Shown here in pieces: positions 24,791 to 33,877 of a stretch of 34,757 bases of DNA. Positions within the stretch are counted from its first letter, which is position 1; each line of letters starts with the position of its first letter. Both the position numbers and the translations under genes were made by a program. The stretch is from DUPH01 sp035449085 (GTDB lineage Bacteria; Verrucomicrobiota; Kiritimatiellia; RFP12; UBA1067), in assembly GCA_035449085.1 (NCBI GenBank), contig DAOTKE010000016.1, positions 1-34,757 on the forward strand, in the 5' to 3' direction. Under the pieces are notes generated by a model. It did no database searches. It was given only the letters and a program-made list of their open reading frames with translations, and had not been told where the DNA came from.

Positions 24791-25515
24791 TTCGAGGCCT
24801 CCTCGGTCATCGTCAGATTACGGAACACCACATCCAGGCGGCCCTGGGGATCCTTGGCGCGCAGTTCGGCCGGCGTGCCGTTGGCCACCACCTGGCCGCC
24901 AGCAATGATCACCGCGCGCGTGCAGACGGCGTCCACCTCTTCGAGAATGTGCGTGGAAATGATGATCGCCTTGTCGGCCGCCATCTCCTTGATCATCTGG
25001 CGCACCACGAACTTCTGGTTCGGATCCAGACCGTCCGTCGGCTCGTCCATGATCAGCACCTGAGGATCGTGGAGGATCGCCTGCGCAAAGCAGGTGCGCT
25101 GACGGTAACCTTTGGAGAGCGTCTCGATCGTCTGGTTGCGCACATTCTCCAGCCGGCTCTTAATGATCGCGTTTTCGACCTTCTCGTGCAGCGCTTTGCC
25201 CGAGAACCCGCGCACCTCGCCGACAAAGGCGAGAAAATCTGTCACAGTCATGGTGTGATAACTTGGCGCATTCTCCGGCAGATAGCCGATGCAGCGCTTG
25301 GCGGCCACGGGGTCGGTCGTGATATCGTGGCCGCAGATGGTGGCGGTTCCTGCCGTGGGCGGGATGAATCCGGTGATCATACGCATCGTCGTCGATTTTC
25401 CCGCGCCGTTCGGCCCGAGAAAGCCTAGGACCTCGCCTTTTTCCACGGAAAAGGAGACTCCCTTGACCGCCTGGAATGAGCCGAAGTCTTTTCTGAGGTT
25501 ACTTACGGTCAGCAT
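24787..25515 (-). CDS. ABC transporter ATP-binding protein
   Basis: The nucleotide-binding subunit, 242 residues from ATG 25515, preceded by AGAGGA; the frame extends to 25653 without a better start. Walker A GPNGAGKST (34-42), signature LSKGYRQR (133-140), Walker B VLIMDEP (153-159) and H-loop H189 (STHILEE) are all intact. ENAPSYHTMTVTDFL and the degenerate LSKGY signature fit the GldA/ABC-2 group. First gene of the long - strand operon that runs to 8641. Confidence 0.95.
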   Translation of the reverse strand: MLTVSNLRKDFGSFQAVKGVSFSVEKGEVLGFLGPNGAGKSTTMRMITGFIPPTAGTATICGHDITTDPVAAKRCIGYLPENAPSYHTMTVTDFLAFVGEVRGFSGKALHEKVENAIIKSRLENVRNQTIETLSKGYRQRTCFAQAILHDPQVLIMDEPTDGLDPNQKFVVRQMIKEMAADKAIIISTHILEEVDAVCTRAVIIAGGQVVANGTPAELRAKDPQGRLDVVFRNLTMTEEASK

Positions 25516-25586
25516 CCTGGTTCCTCTGTTGATGGGTTGACGCAACACCCGGCCTGAAGAGTCCGAGTGACAAAAAGTCATGCGAG

Positions 25587-25616
25587 ACACTAGCAGAAGG
25601 TGTGCCAGAATGTCTA
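25587..25616 (-). promoter_or_regulatory. Weak candidate promoter for the ABC/Bat operon
   Basis: On the - strand TAGACA (25611-25616) and TAGTGT (25587-25592, preceded by TGC as an extended -10) stand 18 bases apart. The -10 match is poor. It is the best candidate I see in the divergent gap. Confidence 0.3.
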
Positions 25617-25661
25617 TCACGCATTGCTGGAGAGGGGCTTCCGACTCCCCCAAGGGACTCT

Positions 25662-25690
25662 TTGACGGGAAGCGGTCAACCTGTTATGAT
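25662..25690 (+). promoter_or_regulatory. Strong sigma70-type promoter for the thioredoxin-like gene
   Basis: TTGACG (25662-25667), 17 bases, TATGAT (25685-25690): 5 of 6 matches in both boxes with ideal spacing, about 25 bases before the start codon. Confidence 0.75.
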
Positions 25691-25715
25691 GGAGCAACCT
25701 TAAGAAAGGAACGCG

Positions 25716-26141
25716 ATGATGAAGATGTTGTGCGCCCTGCTGACAGGCTGTGCCTTGCTGCTGATGACCGGTTGTAACAGGAATCCGGCAACTGACGCAA
25801 CGCCGACGGCCGACGGTGCTGCCCGCAGTACCGTGCTCGAACTTGATGACACGACTTTCTCCATGCAGACCGCGCGTGGCGTCGTGCTCGTCGATTTCTG
25901 GGCGCCCTGGTGTCCGCCCTGCCGTAAGCAGGGGCCGATCGTGGATGCCGTAGCGAAACAGCTCGGCGGCACAGCCAGGGTCGCCAAAGTGAATGTCGAC
26001 AACGCGAAAGCCACCGCCCAAGCGTTCGGCATCCGCAGCATTCCCACGCTCGTGGTCCTGAAGGACGGCAAGACCGTCAAGTCCTTCACCGGGCTCACCC
26101 AGGCGGACGCCTTGGTGGCCGCCGTCAAAGAAGCCTTGTAA
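25716..26141 (+). CDS. Thioredoxin-like lipoprotein
   Basis: A 141-residue exported thioredoxin. The signal ends in a lipobox LMTGC (16-20), so the mature protein starts at a lipidated C20, followed by a short Thr/Ala linker. The thioredoxin fold has WCPPC (65-69) in VDFWAPWCPPCR and the cis-proline in IRSIPTLVV. CPPC is close to the CGPC of reductase-type thioredoxins but with Pro for Gly, so the redox direction is uncertain. AAAGGA precedes the paired ATGs (25716, 25719). It is divergent from the Bat operon and could keep envelope thiols reduced under the same stress. Confidence 0.93.
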   Translation: MMKMLCALLTGCALLLMTGCNRNPATDATPTADGAARSTVLELDDTTFSMQTARGVVLVDFWAPWCPPCRKQGPIVDAVAKQLGGTARVAKVNVDNAKATAQAFGIRSIPTLVVLKDGKTVKSFTGLTQADALVAAVKEAL

Positions 26142-26192
26142 TCACGCTCTCGCACCCCTCTTCTTTAACACGAACTCAAAAAAAGGATTCCT

Positions 26193-26927
26193 ATGCGCAC
26201 GTCTCTCGTTCTGGCCGCCCTCCTCGCAGCCACCCTCAGCGTTACCGCCGCCGGGCCGCAGATGGCACCGCCCGAAACGCCCGGCATGACCCGCATCTTT
26301 AATGGCAAAGATCTGACCGGTTGGGAAGGCGATCTGTCGCTGTGGTCGGTCAAAGACGGCGTGATCCGCGGTGAGACGACCCCCGAGAATCCGGCGCAGG
26401 GCAACACCTTCCTGATCTGGAAAGACGGCACGACGCGGGACTTTGAACTTCGGCTCTCCTTCCGCTGCTCTGCCTCCAACAACTCGGGCATCCAGTACCG
26501 TTCCGCGCGCATTCCGTGTAAGCCCGAGGCCAAGAATCAGTGGCGGCTCAAAGGGTACCAGCACGAAATCCGTAACGAACAAAAACTGCCGAATGTCGCC
26601 GGTTTCATTTACGACGAAGGCGGTAAGCGTGGACGTATCTGCCTGGTCGGCGAGCAGGCGATCTGGGCCGACGGCAAGAAACAGGTGCAGGCGACGCTGC
26701 TGGACGGTGAGGCATTCAAGGCGCTGTTCAGACTCGACGACTGGAATGATGTCGTGATCGTCGCCAAAGGCAACCGTATCCGTCATTACCTGAACGAGCG
26801 GCTGATTCTGGACTTCACGGACGATCCCGCGCTGGCCCTGCTGGACGGCTCTCTGGGCCTGCAACTGCACGCCGGCCGGCCGATGTGGACGGAGTTCAAA
26901 GACATCCGCATCAAGACGCTGGATTAA
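26193..26927 (+). CDS. DUF1080 (3-keto-disaccharide hydrolase-like) secreted protein
   Basis: A 244-residue protein with a cleavable signal peptide (about 1-20) and one DUF1080 jelly-roll domain (FNGKDLTGWEG, FELRLSFRCSASNNSGIQYRS as two strands, WTEFKDIRIKTLD at the end). Members act on 3-keto sugars or bind glycans, and are abundant in PVC bacteria. AAAGGA precedes the ATG. It lies 51 bases after the thioredoxin gene and ends before a clear terminator. The downstream Gfo/Idh protein would fit a 3-keto-glycoside pathway, in which an oxidoreductase makes or uses the keto sugar. Confidence 0.9.
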   Translation: MRTSLVLAALLAATLSVTAAGPQMAPPETPGMTRIFNGKDLTGWEGDLSLWSVKDGVIRGETTPENPAQGNTFLIWKDGTTRDFELRLSFRCSASNNSGIQYRSARIPCKPEAKNQWRLKGYQHEIRNEQKLPNVAGFIYDEGGKRGRICLVGEQAIWADGKKQVQATLLDGEAFKALFRLDDWNDVVIVAKGNRIRHYLNERLILDFTDDPALALLDGSLGLQLHAGRPMWTEFKDIRIKTLD

Positions 26928-26965
26928 GGCTGACATCGTTTGCACTTCTCTTTTGAAATGTGCAC

Positions 26966-26992
26966 GCCGTACACACTTGTGTGCGGCTTTTT
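26966..26992 (+). terminator. Rho-independent terminator after the DUF1080 gene
   Basis: GCCGTACAC (26966-26974) pairs with GTGTGCGGC (26979-26987) with one T-G wobble around a four-base loop, followed by five Ts (26988-26992). Confidence 0.8.
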
Positions 26993-27027
26993 GGTCTTGT
27001 TACAGTAGACGTGAAAGGGGGATTGTC

Positions 27028-28023
27028 ATGTTGAAATCCGTTATGCTTGCCGGTGCGTTGTGTTCCGCGTGTGCAGTCTCGGCCGCCGAAATCCTGAAAG
27101 TCGGCATCATCGGGCTCGACACCTCGCACAGCGTCGAGTTCGCCAAACTTCTGAATGCCGAAAACCCGGCGCCGGAGTACGCGGGTTGCCGTGTGGTGGC
27201 CGCCTATCCGCAAGGCAGCCGCGACATCGTTTCCAGCACCAATCGCGTGCCCGGTTACATCGAAAAGGTCAAACCGTTCGGCGTTGAGATCGTCGACTCG
27301 ATCGACACCTTGCTGACGAAAGTCGACGCGGTGTTACTGGAGAGCAACGACGGCCGTGTCCATCTGGAACAGGCGCTACCGGTTTTTAAGGCGGGCAAGC
27401 GCGTGTTCATCGACAAGCCGATCGCCGGTTCGCTGCCGCATGTGCTGGCGCTCTTTGAGGCAGCCAAGCGTTACAATGTGCCGATGTTCTCCAGCTCATC
27501 GCTGCGCTATACGCTCATGACGCAGGAGATCCGAAGCGGTAAACATGGAAAAGTCCTAGGTGTGGACGCCTTCAGCCCCTGCTCGCTCGAAGCCACGCAT
27601 CCCGACTTTTTCTGGTACGGCATCCACGGAGTCGAAACGCTCTTCACGCTGATGGGGACCGGCTGCGAATCGGTCGTGCGCGTCTCCACTCCCGGCACCG
27701 ATCTAGCCATCGGCACATGGCGTGAGGGAAGAATCGGCACTTTCCGTGGTAACCGTGATTCGAAAAACGGTTACGGCGCAACGGTTTTTCTGGCGAAAGG
27801 CATGCGGCGCGTCGACGATTTCAAAGGCTACGGACTGCTGTTAGCAGAAATCGTAACCTTTTTCAAAACCGGTGTCGCGCCGGTCAGGCCGGAAGAGACG
27901 ATCGAGCTGTTCGCCTTCATGGAAGCCGCAGACGAGAGCAAGCGCCGCGGCGGCGTGCCGGTACGCCTCGACGAAGTCCTGGCCAAAGCCAAGGCCGAAG
28001 CCGCGAAAATCTCGCTGCAATAA
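27028..28023 (+). CDS. Gfo/Idh/MocA-type oxidoreductase with signal peptide
   Basis: A 331-residue protein from ATG 27028, where GAAAGGGGG stands just upstream; a longer frame to 26953 runs through the terminator and is rejected. A signal-like start (MLKSVMLAGALCSACAVSAA) precedes the Rossmann motif GIIGLDTSHS (26-35). The middle shows the FIDKPIAGS block, in which DKP replaces the usual EKP. NAD(P)-dependent members oxidise or reduce sugars, and exported ones usually retain a tightly bound cofactor. SLRYT and HGVETL fit the substrate domain. Probable sugar oxidoreductase acting outside the cytoplasm; the substrate is unknown. Confidence 0.88.
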   Translation: MLKSVMLAGALCSACAVSAAEILKVGIIGLDTSHSVEFAKLLNAENPAPEYAGCRVVAAYPQGSRDIVSSTNRVPGYIEKVKPFGVEIVDSIDTLLTKVDAVLLESNDGRVHLEQALPVFKAGKRVFIDKPIAGSLPHVLALFEAAKRYNVPMFSSSSLRYTLMTQEIRSGKHGKVLGVDAFSPCSLEATHPDFFWYGIHGVETLFTLMGTGCESVVRVSTPGTDLAIGTWREGRIGTFRGNRDSKNGYGATVFLAKGMRRVDDFKGYGLLLAEIVTFFKTGVAPVRPEETIELFAFMEAADESKRRGGVPVRLDEVLAKAKAEAAKISLQ

Positions 28024-28029
28024 GCACTC

Positions 28030-28067
28030 CGCTCACCGGTCGACAGGAAAGACAGGCGACGTGAGCG
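28030..28067. terminator. Possible hairpin at the convergent gene ends
   Basis: CGCTCAC (28030-28036) pairs with GTGAGCG (28061-28067), continued inside by GTCG/CGAC. It spans the 3' end of the - strand gene and lies just beyond the + strand stop. There is no T-run, so termination here would be atypical. Confidence 0.3.
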
Positions 28068-29145
28068 TGGCGCGCAGCGCAGCCGCGTGCGCGTAGATCG
28101 CACCCTCTTCCTGTGGCGTGAAAAAGAGATCAAGGTGCCCCACCGCTTCGGCTTCATTGTCGGTGGAGTGCAAGGCGTTGTCTTTGTGGTAGAGCCGTCC
28201 CTCACGCACGATCCGGTCGCGCAGCTCGCGTTTGAAGAACTGGCGGCTGTTGAAGACCAGCGGATGCTCCCTGCCGCGCTCTTCCGCCGATCGCCAGCAC
28301 GGCTCCGGATCGAAGACCGCCACCGCCACCACCGGCCAACCACCCCACCGCCACTTGTTGCCGCGCATGTATTTCGCGCGTGTCAGACGCGTCAGCCAAG
28401 GAATGTCCTTGACGGCGAGCAGCGTGTAGTGCCGGGCCAGCTCGTCCAGCATCATCTGCCGGAAGCCGCGGCGCACCGCCTTGGCGCGCAGTACGAACAG
28501 GTTGAGTTCGCCGGGGTGCTGAGCGGCCATCAGCAACGCAAAAAAACGGCTCTTGAAGAGATGCTTGAACTGATTCTGGAGATAACGGACGGCCGTGTCG
28601 TGATCGATCGCGTACCCCGCTTCAGACAGCAGTCTATGCATGCCGAAAAGCGAGAGGTCGTACGGGCGCCCAAGCCGCTGCGCCAGTTCCTTGACGAAGC
28701 CGTAGCGCTTGTAGGCGCGGAAGGCAAGCGCATCCGTGGCGTCCGCACGGCATGCCTCCGCCTTTTGATAGGCGAGGTGATAGAGCAGCGACATATACAG
28801 ATCGGGATCGCACGGAACAAAGAACGCATTCTCCCAACGCACACGCCGTTGCAATATCGCATTGGCCAGCGCGGCGGGGAAATAGGCGCCGCCGACAAAA
28901 TCGGCGCCCTGTCCGGCCGTCACGCTGTAAAGATCGCATTTGACACCCAATCGCTTCGGCACACCGCGGAATGAGCGGGCCACGGCCTCGACCGCGCGGT
29001 CTTCGAGCAGGACATCCATGTCCTCCTTGCCGCCGCGCACCGGGCACTCGCCCATGTTGCGATAGCCGCGCAGCACCGCATAGGCAAAACCGTTCGCTTC
29101 AAGCCAACCCAAAAATTGTGCAGGATCTCTTAAATAAACTCTCAT
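28033..29145 (-). CDS. Unfamiliar protein with nucleotidyltransferase-like N-terminus
   Basis: A 370-residue soluble protein that I do not recognise as a named family. The N-terminus (about 15-75) resembles nucleotidyltransferase-fold domains: YAVLRGYRN, then GGKEDMDVLLED with D42 and D44, and a third acid at D71 (KCDLYSV). The middle (110-250) is helical and rich in Arg/Tyr. The C-terminus carries HPLVFNSRQFFKRELRDRI and NALHSTDNEAEAVGHLDLFF (323-342), reminiscent of the active-site strip of nucleoside diphosphate kinases (NxxHGSDSxExAxxEIxxFF). The order of the remaining kinase motifs is not evident. Its start has only GGAG at three bases. Possibly a glycan- or nucleotide-modifying enzyme; function not assigned. 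Confidence 0.8.
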   Translation of the reverse strand: MRVYLRDPAQFLGWLEANGFAYAVLRGYRNMGECPVRGGKEDMDVLLEDRAVEAVARSFRGVPKRLGVKCDLYSVTAGQGADFVGGAYFPAALANAILQRRVRWENAFFVPCDPDLYMSLLYHLAYQKAEACRADATDALAFRAYKRYGFVKELAQRLGRPYDLSLFGMHRLLSEAGYAIDHDTAVRYLQNQFKHLFKSRFFALLMAAQHPGELNLFVLRAKAVRRGFRQMMLDELARHYTLLAVKDIPWLTRLTRAKYMRGNKWRWGGWPVVAVAVFDPEPCWRSAEERGREHPLVFNSRQFFKRELRDRIVREGRLYHKDNALHSTDNEAEAVGHLDLFFTPQEEGAIYAHAAALRATLTSPVFPVDR

Positions 29146-29202
29146 AACTCCAAACTTTTCCAGAGACGCAACCCCGTTCCTGTCGAACTGAAACGCGCCA
29201 TC

Positions 29203-32200
29203 TCAGGGCCACGCGATGACACATTCCGGCTGGCCGGGAAGCTGCGCGACGATGCGCACCGCCGCATCCGGCGCACTCACCGGATAGAAACCCGCCTCGT
29301 ACGGGAAGCGCTCGCAGACGCGGGTTTGGCCCTCGCAGGTGAAGACCACCCGGGCACCGGGTATCGGATCGGCCGTGAGCACGGCGTAAATGGCGTCTTT
29401 CCCCCATGGTGACCGGATCGTGAAAGCGTGCGCCTGCCCAAACGCACCGGCGGCCGCCGTGCGACGCGCGGAGGTGAGGGGTTGCGACGACGGGAAGGCC
29501 GCACGTTTCTCGGCGGGATAGCCGACCGTCACCATCGAGAGGGGCGCGATCTCGACCGTGAAGGCGCCTTCCTTCAAAGCCGGAGCGGGCCGTGCGGACG
29601 CCTTCTGTGCCGCCCGGAATGGATCGGCATCGCCCTCGAAGAGGTCTCCTTCGCCTGCGATCACGCCGCTCTTGGCCGAATCCAGTTTCACGCTCACCGT
29701 ACGTGGTGCGCGCGTCTGGTTCATCAGCATCACCCAGAAACGGTCGGGACTGCGCGCCGCCAGCCAGTCGGTCTGCAGATCGGTCGTCACCAGACCACGC
29801 TCGATCCAGAGTACCGCACGTCGATCAGAGTAGACCGTTCCCGGTTCAGCAGTATAGACGCGGTTGTTGAACCAGGCATAGTTCTTCTGCTTGACCCAGG
29901 GGAAGGTGATCTGCCCTCCTGATCGCACCTCGGCATCAGCTACGAGATAGTCCATGGCAAAGGCGTAGTGTACCGGGATATGGTGGTAGTAAATGCTGGT
30001 GATATCGGGGCCGTTGTAAGGATAGTTGGGGTCGTGCACGAGGTCGGTGAAACAGGTCAGATAATAACCCGGATAGTTTGCGAAGCGTCCGATCACACTG
30101 TTGCGGGCGAAGGTGCGCAAGATCTCGCGGTTGGTGTAGCGGAAGACGCGCAGCAGATGCGGCGCCCAGGTCGATTGCATGATGTTGTTCATCGCGCCGG
30201 GGAAGGCGGTGTAGGTTGAGGGCTGCTCAAGCCCGAGCCCGACCGGCGAGACCTGCCACGCCGGCACACTGCGGGTCGGCGTGTCGTTGGGCTGCCGCGG
30301 CCAGCCGAGGCGGAAGAGCCGATCGTTCTTGTGCCAGATCCGGTGATACGTGACCTGCGAGCCGTCAGGATGCACGGTCACTTCGCCGTCGGGCGCGCGG
30401 GGATGGGACCATTGACCGGCTATGGTGTGATACGCCCCCTCGACAGCCGCCGCGAGGTAGTTGGTGTTGCCGGTCGCTTCGAAGAGGTCGATCACATCCC
30501 ACCAGTACGGATAGAAACTGATATTGTAAAAGGTGCTAAAATCGACCGGTTGCGTCTGGCGCCCATAAACCGCCTTGGCCAGCCAGTCGTCGGCATCGGC
30601 CGTGACCGCTTCGAGGCGTACGAGATCCGGCGCGAGACGGTGCGCGGCCAGCATCTCGGTCCAGGGGGCCGAGCTGTTGTAACTGCGCGCGTGCCGGAAT
30701 TTGCCCGCAGGCAACGCCACGTCGCGAAGCCACGGATTGAGTCCGCCGGTGAGGCGCAGCGCGCCCTCCCAGCAGGCGGTGCCGTAGAAAGAGCCGGGCA
30801 CCGCGATCTGCTGTTTGACCGGTTGGCCCAGACGGTTGGTGCCGCTCTGCAGGATGTCCGACCCTTTGCGGCTCAGCAGAAATTCGAGCGTGGGCAAGGC
30901 GCGTGCCTGCCAGAAGGTTTCGCTGCGTGACAGCAGCGCCGCCGACAGCAGCGCCAGCGGCGCGGCATGCTTGCCCATGGTGGCACTCTCGATGTCGTAG
31001 AAGCCCCGGAGGTCGTTGTCCCAGCCACCGTACTCGTCGTTCATCATCAGGTCGGTCATGTTGAGCACCGCTTCAGTGAGCGAGGCCCCGAGCGGTTCGC
31101 GATAATCGGTGACCTTCAGGATGTTCAGGCAGCAGGCTTCCAGCGTTTCTTTCCAGTCGGCGGGGCGGGTCATCATGCGCCATCTGATGACGCGCGTCTC
31201 GCCCGCGGCGAGGAACGAGCGGGAACTGCCGAGCACCGGACTAAAGAAAGAGGGCTGCACCTGAGCGCGACCGTTGAGCAACGAAAAACCGCACACCGCG
31301 TTGGTGGCGTTCGGCCATTCGAAGGGGAGGTCGTCCGGTTCCGCCGTGACGACGAGCGAGAGCGGCGCGCCTCCTGCCAGCCAGGGCACTTGCGCCAGCA
31401 CCAGCGGATGAGGCGTCAGCGTGTTGCACAGGAGGTTCGCTGTCTCCGGCAATCGCTGGAATTGATAGAGCGGCGGAAGCTGTACAAACGCGACCTGTTC
31501 ACGCGCTGTCGGCGTGAAGGCCGAAAAGCCGAGTGTATAGGAGCCGTTGACTTTGGCGGTGAAGCGCGCCTGGACGCGTAGCGTGCAGGGATCATCCGGG
31601 TCGAGGCTCCAGCGCACCGGCAGCCCTTCGCCGTCTTCCGCTTCGTAGCGCAGCTCAACCGCGGTGGCATCGGCCGAGAGCAGTGCGCGCGGGATAAAAC
31701 GGCGCGCCGGGGCGGCGGTGAAAGGATCGGTGATCTGACTGAAGGTTTCCGCCGTCACGCCGTTGAGTGACACGCGAATCGGAATACGCGCGCCCCGCCA
31801 GAGTGCGACACGGCGCAGGTCGGCTTTCACGTCATCGGTGTGTTGCACAAAGAGCTGTTCTTCGCCAGCCGCATCTGGCAAATCCTCCCATGCGCCGTTT
31901 CGAAGCAGGCGGGTGCGGCGCACGATCCACGGCTTGCCCTGCGGATCGCGTCCGGCCAGGAAGGCGACACGCAATGCGGGGGATTCCAATCGCGCGAGTA
32001 TCGTGGCGTCTGCATGCGCCACGGCCACTGGACGGAAGGCCTCGGGCTCGGGGAGCAACACGGTTTTCGGTTGGACGCGAAAGCGGTTTAACTGGGCGAT
32101 CGAGAGATCCCCGGGGGCTTTGTTCGAGCGGGTGATGAAGATCGCGTCGCAACGCCCGAAGGCGCGCGCCGTGTCGCGCAGGGCCAGCAGATGGTCGCCG

Positions 32201-32589
32201 GCCGTCAGGGTGCGCCGACCGAGCAGTTGCCACGCGAAGCCTTCGCGGCCGTGCGTGCCGGCCTCCTGTTCGAGCGGGACTCCGTTGACAAGCAGGGCGA
32301 AGCGCCGCATTTTCGGGCGGTCCTGCGCGAAATCACGCGCGCGCACCCAGAAGGCGTAGTCGCCATCGGCATTCAAGTTGATACGCGTGACGGCGTCGTA
32401 CCGGCTATCGCGAGCGTCCTGTGGCACTTGCAGGTAGGCGCGACCGGACGCGGCGCGGTCATTGTTTCTTGTCCATGCGCCGTGAAACTGGAAGTCCTCC
32501 GCCTCGATCAGCATCGAGTCGGCAGCTCGTGCCCCTTGAGCCGCCATCATCGCCACGGCCGCAAGTGCACCTCGCATCAACGCGTTCAT
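29203..32589 (-). CDS. Large secreted protein, probable carbohydrate-active enzyme
   Basis: An 1128-residue protein with a cleavable signal (about 1-22, ending QGARA). The first region (about 26-155, MLIEAEDFQFHGAW, then DGDYAFWVRARDF and DHLLALRDTARAFGRCDAIFI) looks like a carbohydrate-binding jelly roll of the EAED type. Beta-rich linkers follow. Residues about 490-960 are helical and aromatic-rich (YGGWDNDLRGFYDIES, FYNISFYPYWWDVIDLFEATG, YPGYYLTCFTDLVHDPNYPY), suggesting an (alpha/alpha) toroid as in polysaccharide lyases and several hydrolases. The C-terminus is again beta-rich. I cannot name the family or substrate. GGAG lies nine bases before the start. It shares a strand with the regulator upstream of it. 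Confidence 0.8.
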   Translation of the reverse strand: MNALMRGALAAVAMMAAQGARAADSMLIEAEDFQFHGAWTRNNDRAASGRAYLQVPQDARDSRYDAVTRINLNADGDYAFWVRARDFAQDRPKMRRFALLVNGVPLEQEAGTHGREGFAWQLLGRRTLTAGDHLLALRDTARAFGRCDAIFITRSNKAPGDLSIAQLNRFRVQPKTVLLPEPEAFRPVAVAHADATILARLESPALRVAFLAGRDPQGKPWIVRRTRLLRNGAWEDLPDAAGEEQLFVQHTDDVKADLRRVALWRGARIPIRVSLNGVTAETFSQITDPFTAAPARRFIPRALLSADATAVELRYEAEDGEGLPVRWSLDPDDPCTLRVQARFTAKVNGSYTLGFSAFTPTAREQVAFVQLPPLYQFQRLPETANLLCNTLTPHPLVLAQVPWLAGGAPLSLVVTAEPDDLPFEWPNATNAVCGFSLLNGRAQVQPSFFSPVLGSSRSFLAAGETRVIRWRMMTRPADWKETLEACCLNILKVTDYREPLGASLTEAVLNMTDLMMNDEYGGWDNDLRGFYDIESATMGKHAAPLALLSAALLSRSETFWQARALPTLEFLLSRKGSDILQSGTNRLGQPVKQQIAVPGSFYGTACWEGALRLTGGLNPWLRDVALPAGKFRHARSYNSSAPWTEMLAAHRLAPDLVRLEAVTADADDWLAKAVYGRQTQPVDFSTFYNISFYPYWWDVIDLFEATGNTNYLAAAVEGAYHTIAGQWSHPRAPDGEVTVHPDGSQVTYHRIWHKNDRLFRLGWPRQPNDTPTRSVPAWQVSPVGLGLEQPSTYTAFPGAMNNIMQSTWAPHLLRVFRYTNREILRTFARNSVIGRFANYPGYYLTCFTDLVHDPNYPYNGPDITSIYYHHIPVHYAFAMDYLVADAEVRSGGQITFPWVKQKNYAWFNNRVYTAEPGTVYSDRRAVLWIERGLVTTDLQTDWLAARSPDRFWVMLMNQTRAPRTVSVKLDSAKSGVIAGEGDLFEGDADPFRAAQKASARPAPALKEGAFTVEIAPLSMVTVGYPAEKRAAFPSSQPLTSARRTAAAGAFGQAHAFTIRSPWGKDAIYAVLTADPIPGARVVFTCEGQTRVCERFPYEAGFYPVSAPDAAVRIVAQLPGQPECVIAWP

Positions 32590-32675
32590 CTTTCGGTCTC
32601 CATGGGTCAGTTGTCTTCTGGTCTTTGACCCGCCCGTAATATGCCAGAGGCCCGCGCGGGCGGCTAGGCAAACTT

Positions 32676-33869
32676 CTATCGGTTACGCGCGGTGCGCCGG
32701 TATTTCAGCGGCGTCAGGCCGAAGGCGCGCCGGAAGACGGAGGCCAGGTATTCGGGGGAACCAAAGCCAGACTGTTCGGCCACGTCGGGGATCGGGAGAT
32801 CGGTGGTTTCGAGCAATCTTTTGGCCTGTTCCATACGGAGGCGCCTGATTTCTTCAGCGGGTGTCCGTCCGAGCGTGGTCTCGAAGCGGCGTTCCAGCGC
32901 CCGCCGTGAAAGGCCGACCTGTACCGCCACATCGGTGACAGTAATCGGTTGTGCCGCGTGAGTTCGCACAAAACGGATCGCTTTCGTCAGCGCAGGATCG
33001 TCGATGGCCAGCGTATCGGAAGAGCGCCGCACGGTGATGCCGGCGGGCGGAATGAGTCGTGTGTGGGGACGCGGTTGACGCCCCCGCATGAGGCCGTCGA
33101 GCCATTGCGCGGCGCGGAAGCCGATCTGCTCGGCCGACACTTGGATGCCCGAAATGGGGATGTGCGCCAATGTGCACAGCAGGTCGTCGTCGCTGCCGCT
33201 GAGGATGGCCACCTCCTCCGGCACAGGCAGATCGGCCACCTGACAGGCGAAAAGCACGTCGCGGCTGCTGCTTGCATTCCAAGTCAAGACCGCCACGGGG
33301 CGCGGCAGCGACGCTAGCCAGGCCCCAATCTCGGCGAGGTCGAGGTTCCACTCCGGCTGTGCGCCTTGGCGCGGCCGCACGGCGTAGACGGCACACCCGA
33401 AGCCGGCCTCCCCGAGCCGTACGGCAAAGGCCTCTTGATGCGCGGCGACATAGTGGAGGCCAAGCAGGCTGAAGTACGCAAAACTGCGGAATCCCCTTTG
33501 AAGGAAATAGTCGGCGGCCATACGGCCGGACGCCGTCAGGTCGGACGTCACGCAAGGAAACGGGTTCTCGGACAGGCGGATGCCGGAGACATTGACCGTC
33601 GGAATCCGCGCGTCGCGCAGTTCACGCGCGAGCGACGGGTTGGCGATGCGCGCGATCACACCATCGCCATGCCAGCCATGGGGCAGCGACAGCGGCTCCT
33701 CGCCGCCGCGCGGATCGATGTAGATCAGCCAAGGCGCATGCCGGTCGACATACTTCTGGATACCGACAAACACGTTGCGCCCCCAAGTGGTCGCTGTTTC
33801 CACCAGAACGCCGATCCGGGGGATGCGTGTCCCTCCCCGTATGCCGAAACGAGAAGCACTCTTTTTCAT
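32676..33869 (-). CDS. XylR-like AraC family transcriptional regulator
   Basis: A 397-residue regulator from ATG 33869; the frame extends to 33992 but MKKSASRFG is the natural start, though no good ribosome binding site is visible. The first 270 residues form a LacI/periplasmic-binding-type sensor domain (PRIGVLVETATTWGRNVFVGI, split as two elements; VAILSGSDDDLLC; ISGIQVSAEQIGFRAAQWL). The last 100 form a double helix-turn-helix (LSRRALERRFETTLGRTP, then IPDVAEQSGFGSPEYLASVF). This is the XylR arrangement, which senses a sugar and activates polysaccharide-use genes. The adjacent large secreted protein is the likely target, and the divergent autotransporter gene a possible one. Confidence 0.93.
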   Translation of the reverse strand: MKKSASRFGIRGGTRIPRIGVLVETATTWGRNVFVGIQKYVDRHAPWLIYIDPRGGEEPLSLPHGWHGDGVIARIANPSLARELRDARIPTVNVSGIRLSENPFPCVTSDLTASGRMAADYFLQRGFRSFAYFSLLGLHYVAAHQEAFAVRLGEAGFGCAVYAVRPRQGAQPEWNLDLAEIGAWLASLPRPVAVLTWNASSSRDVLFACQVADLPVPEEVAILSGSDDDLLCTLAHIPISGIQVSAEQIGFRAAQWLDGLMRGRQPRPHTRLIPPAGITVRRSSDTLAIDDPALTKAIRFVRTHAAQPITVTDVAVQVGLSRRALERRFETTLGRTPAEEIRRLRMEQAKRLLETTDLPIPDVAEQSGFGSPEYLASVFRRAFGLTPLKYRRTARNR

Positions 33870-33877
33870 GCTGACGC

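Noticed and set aside
22118..25515. Gliding motility locus
   Set aside because: GldA/F/G-like subunits alone are widespread; no other gld or type IX secretion genes are present.
26953..27027. Longer start of the Gfo/Idh gene
   Set aside because: The extension runs through the terminator hairpin and lacks a ribosome binding site, while ATG 27028 has a strong one.
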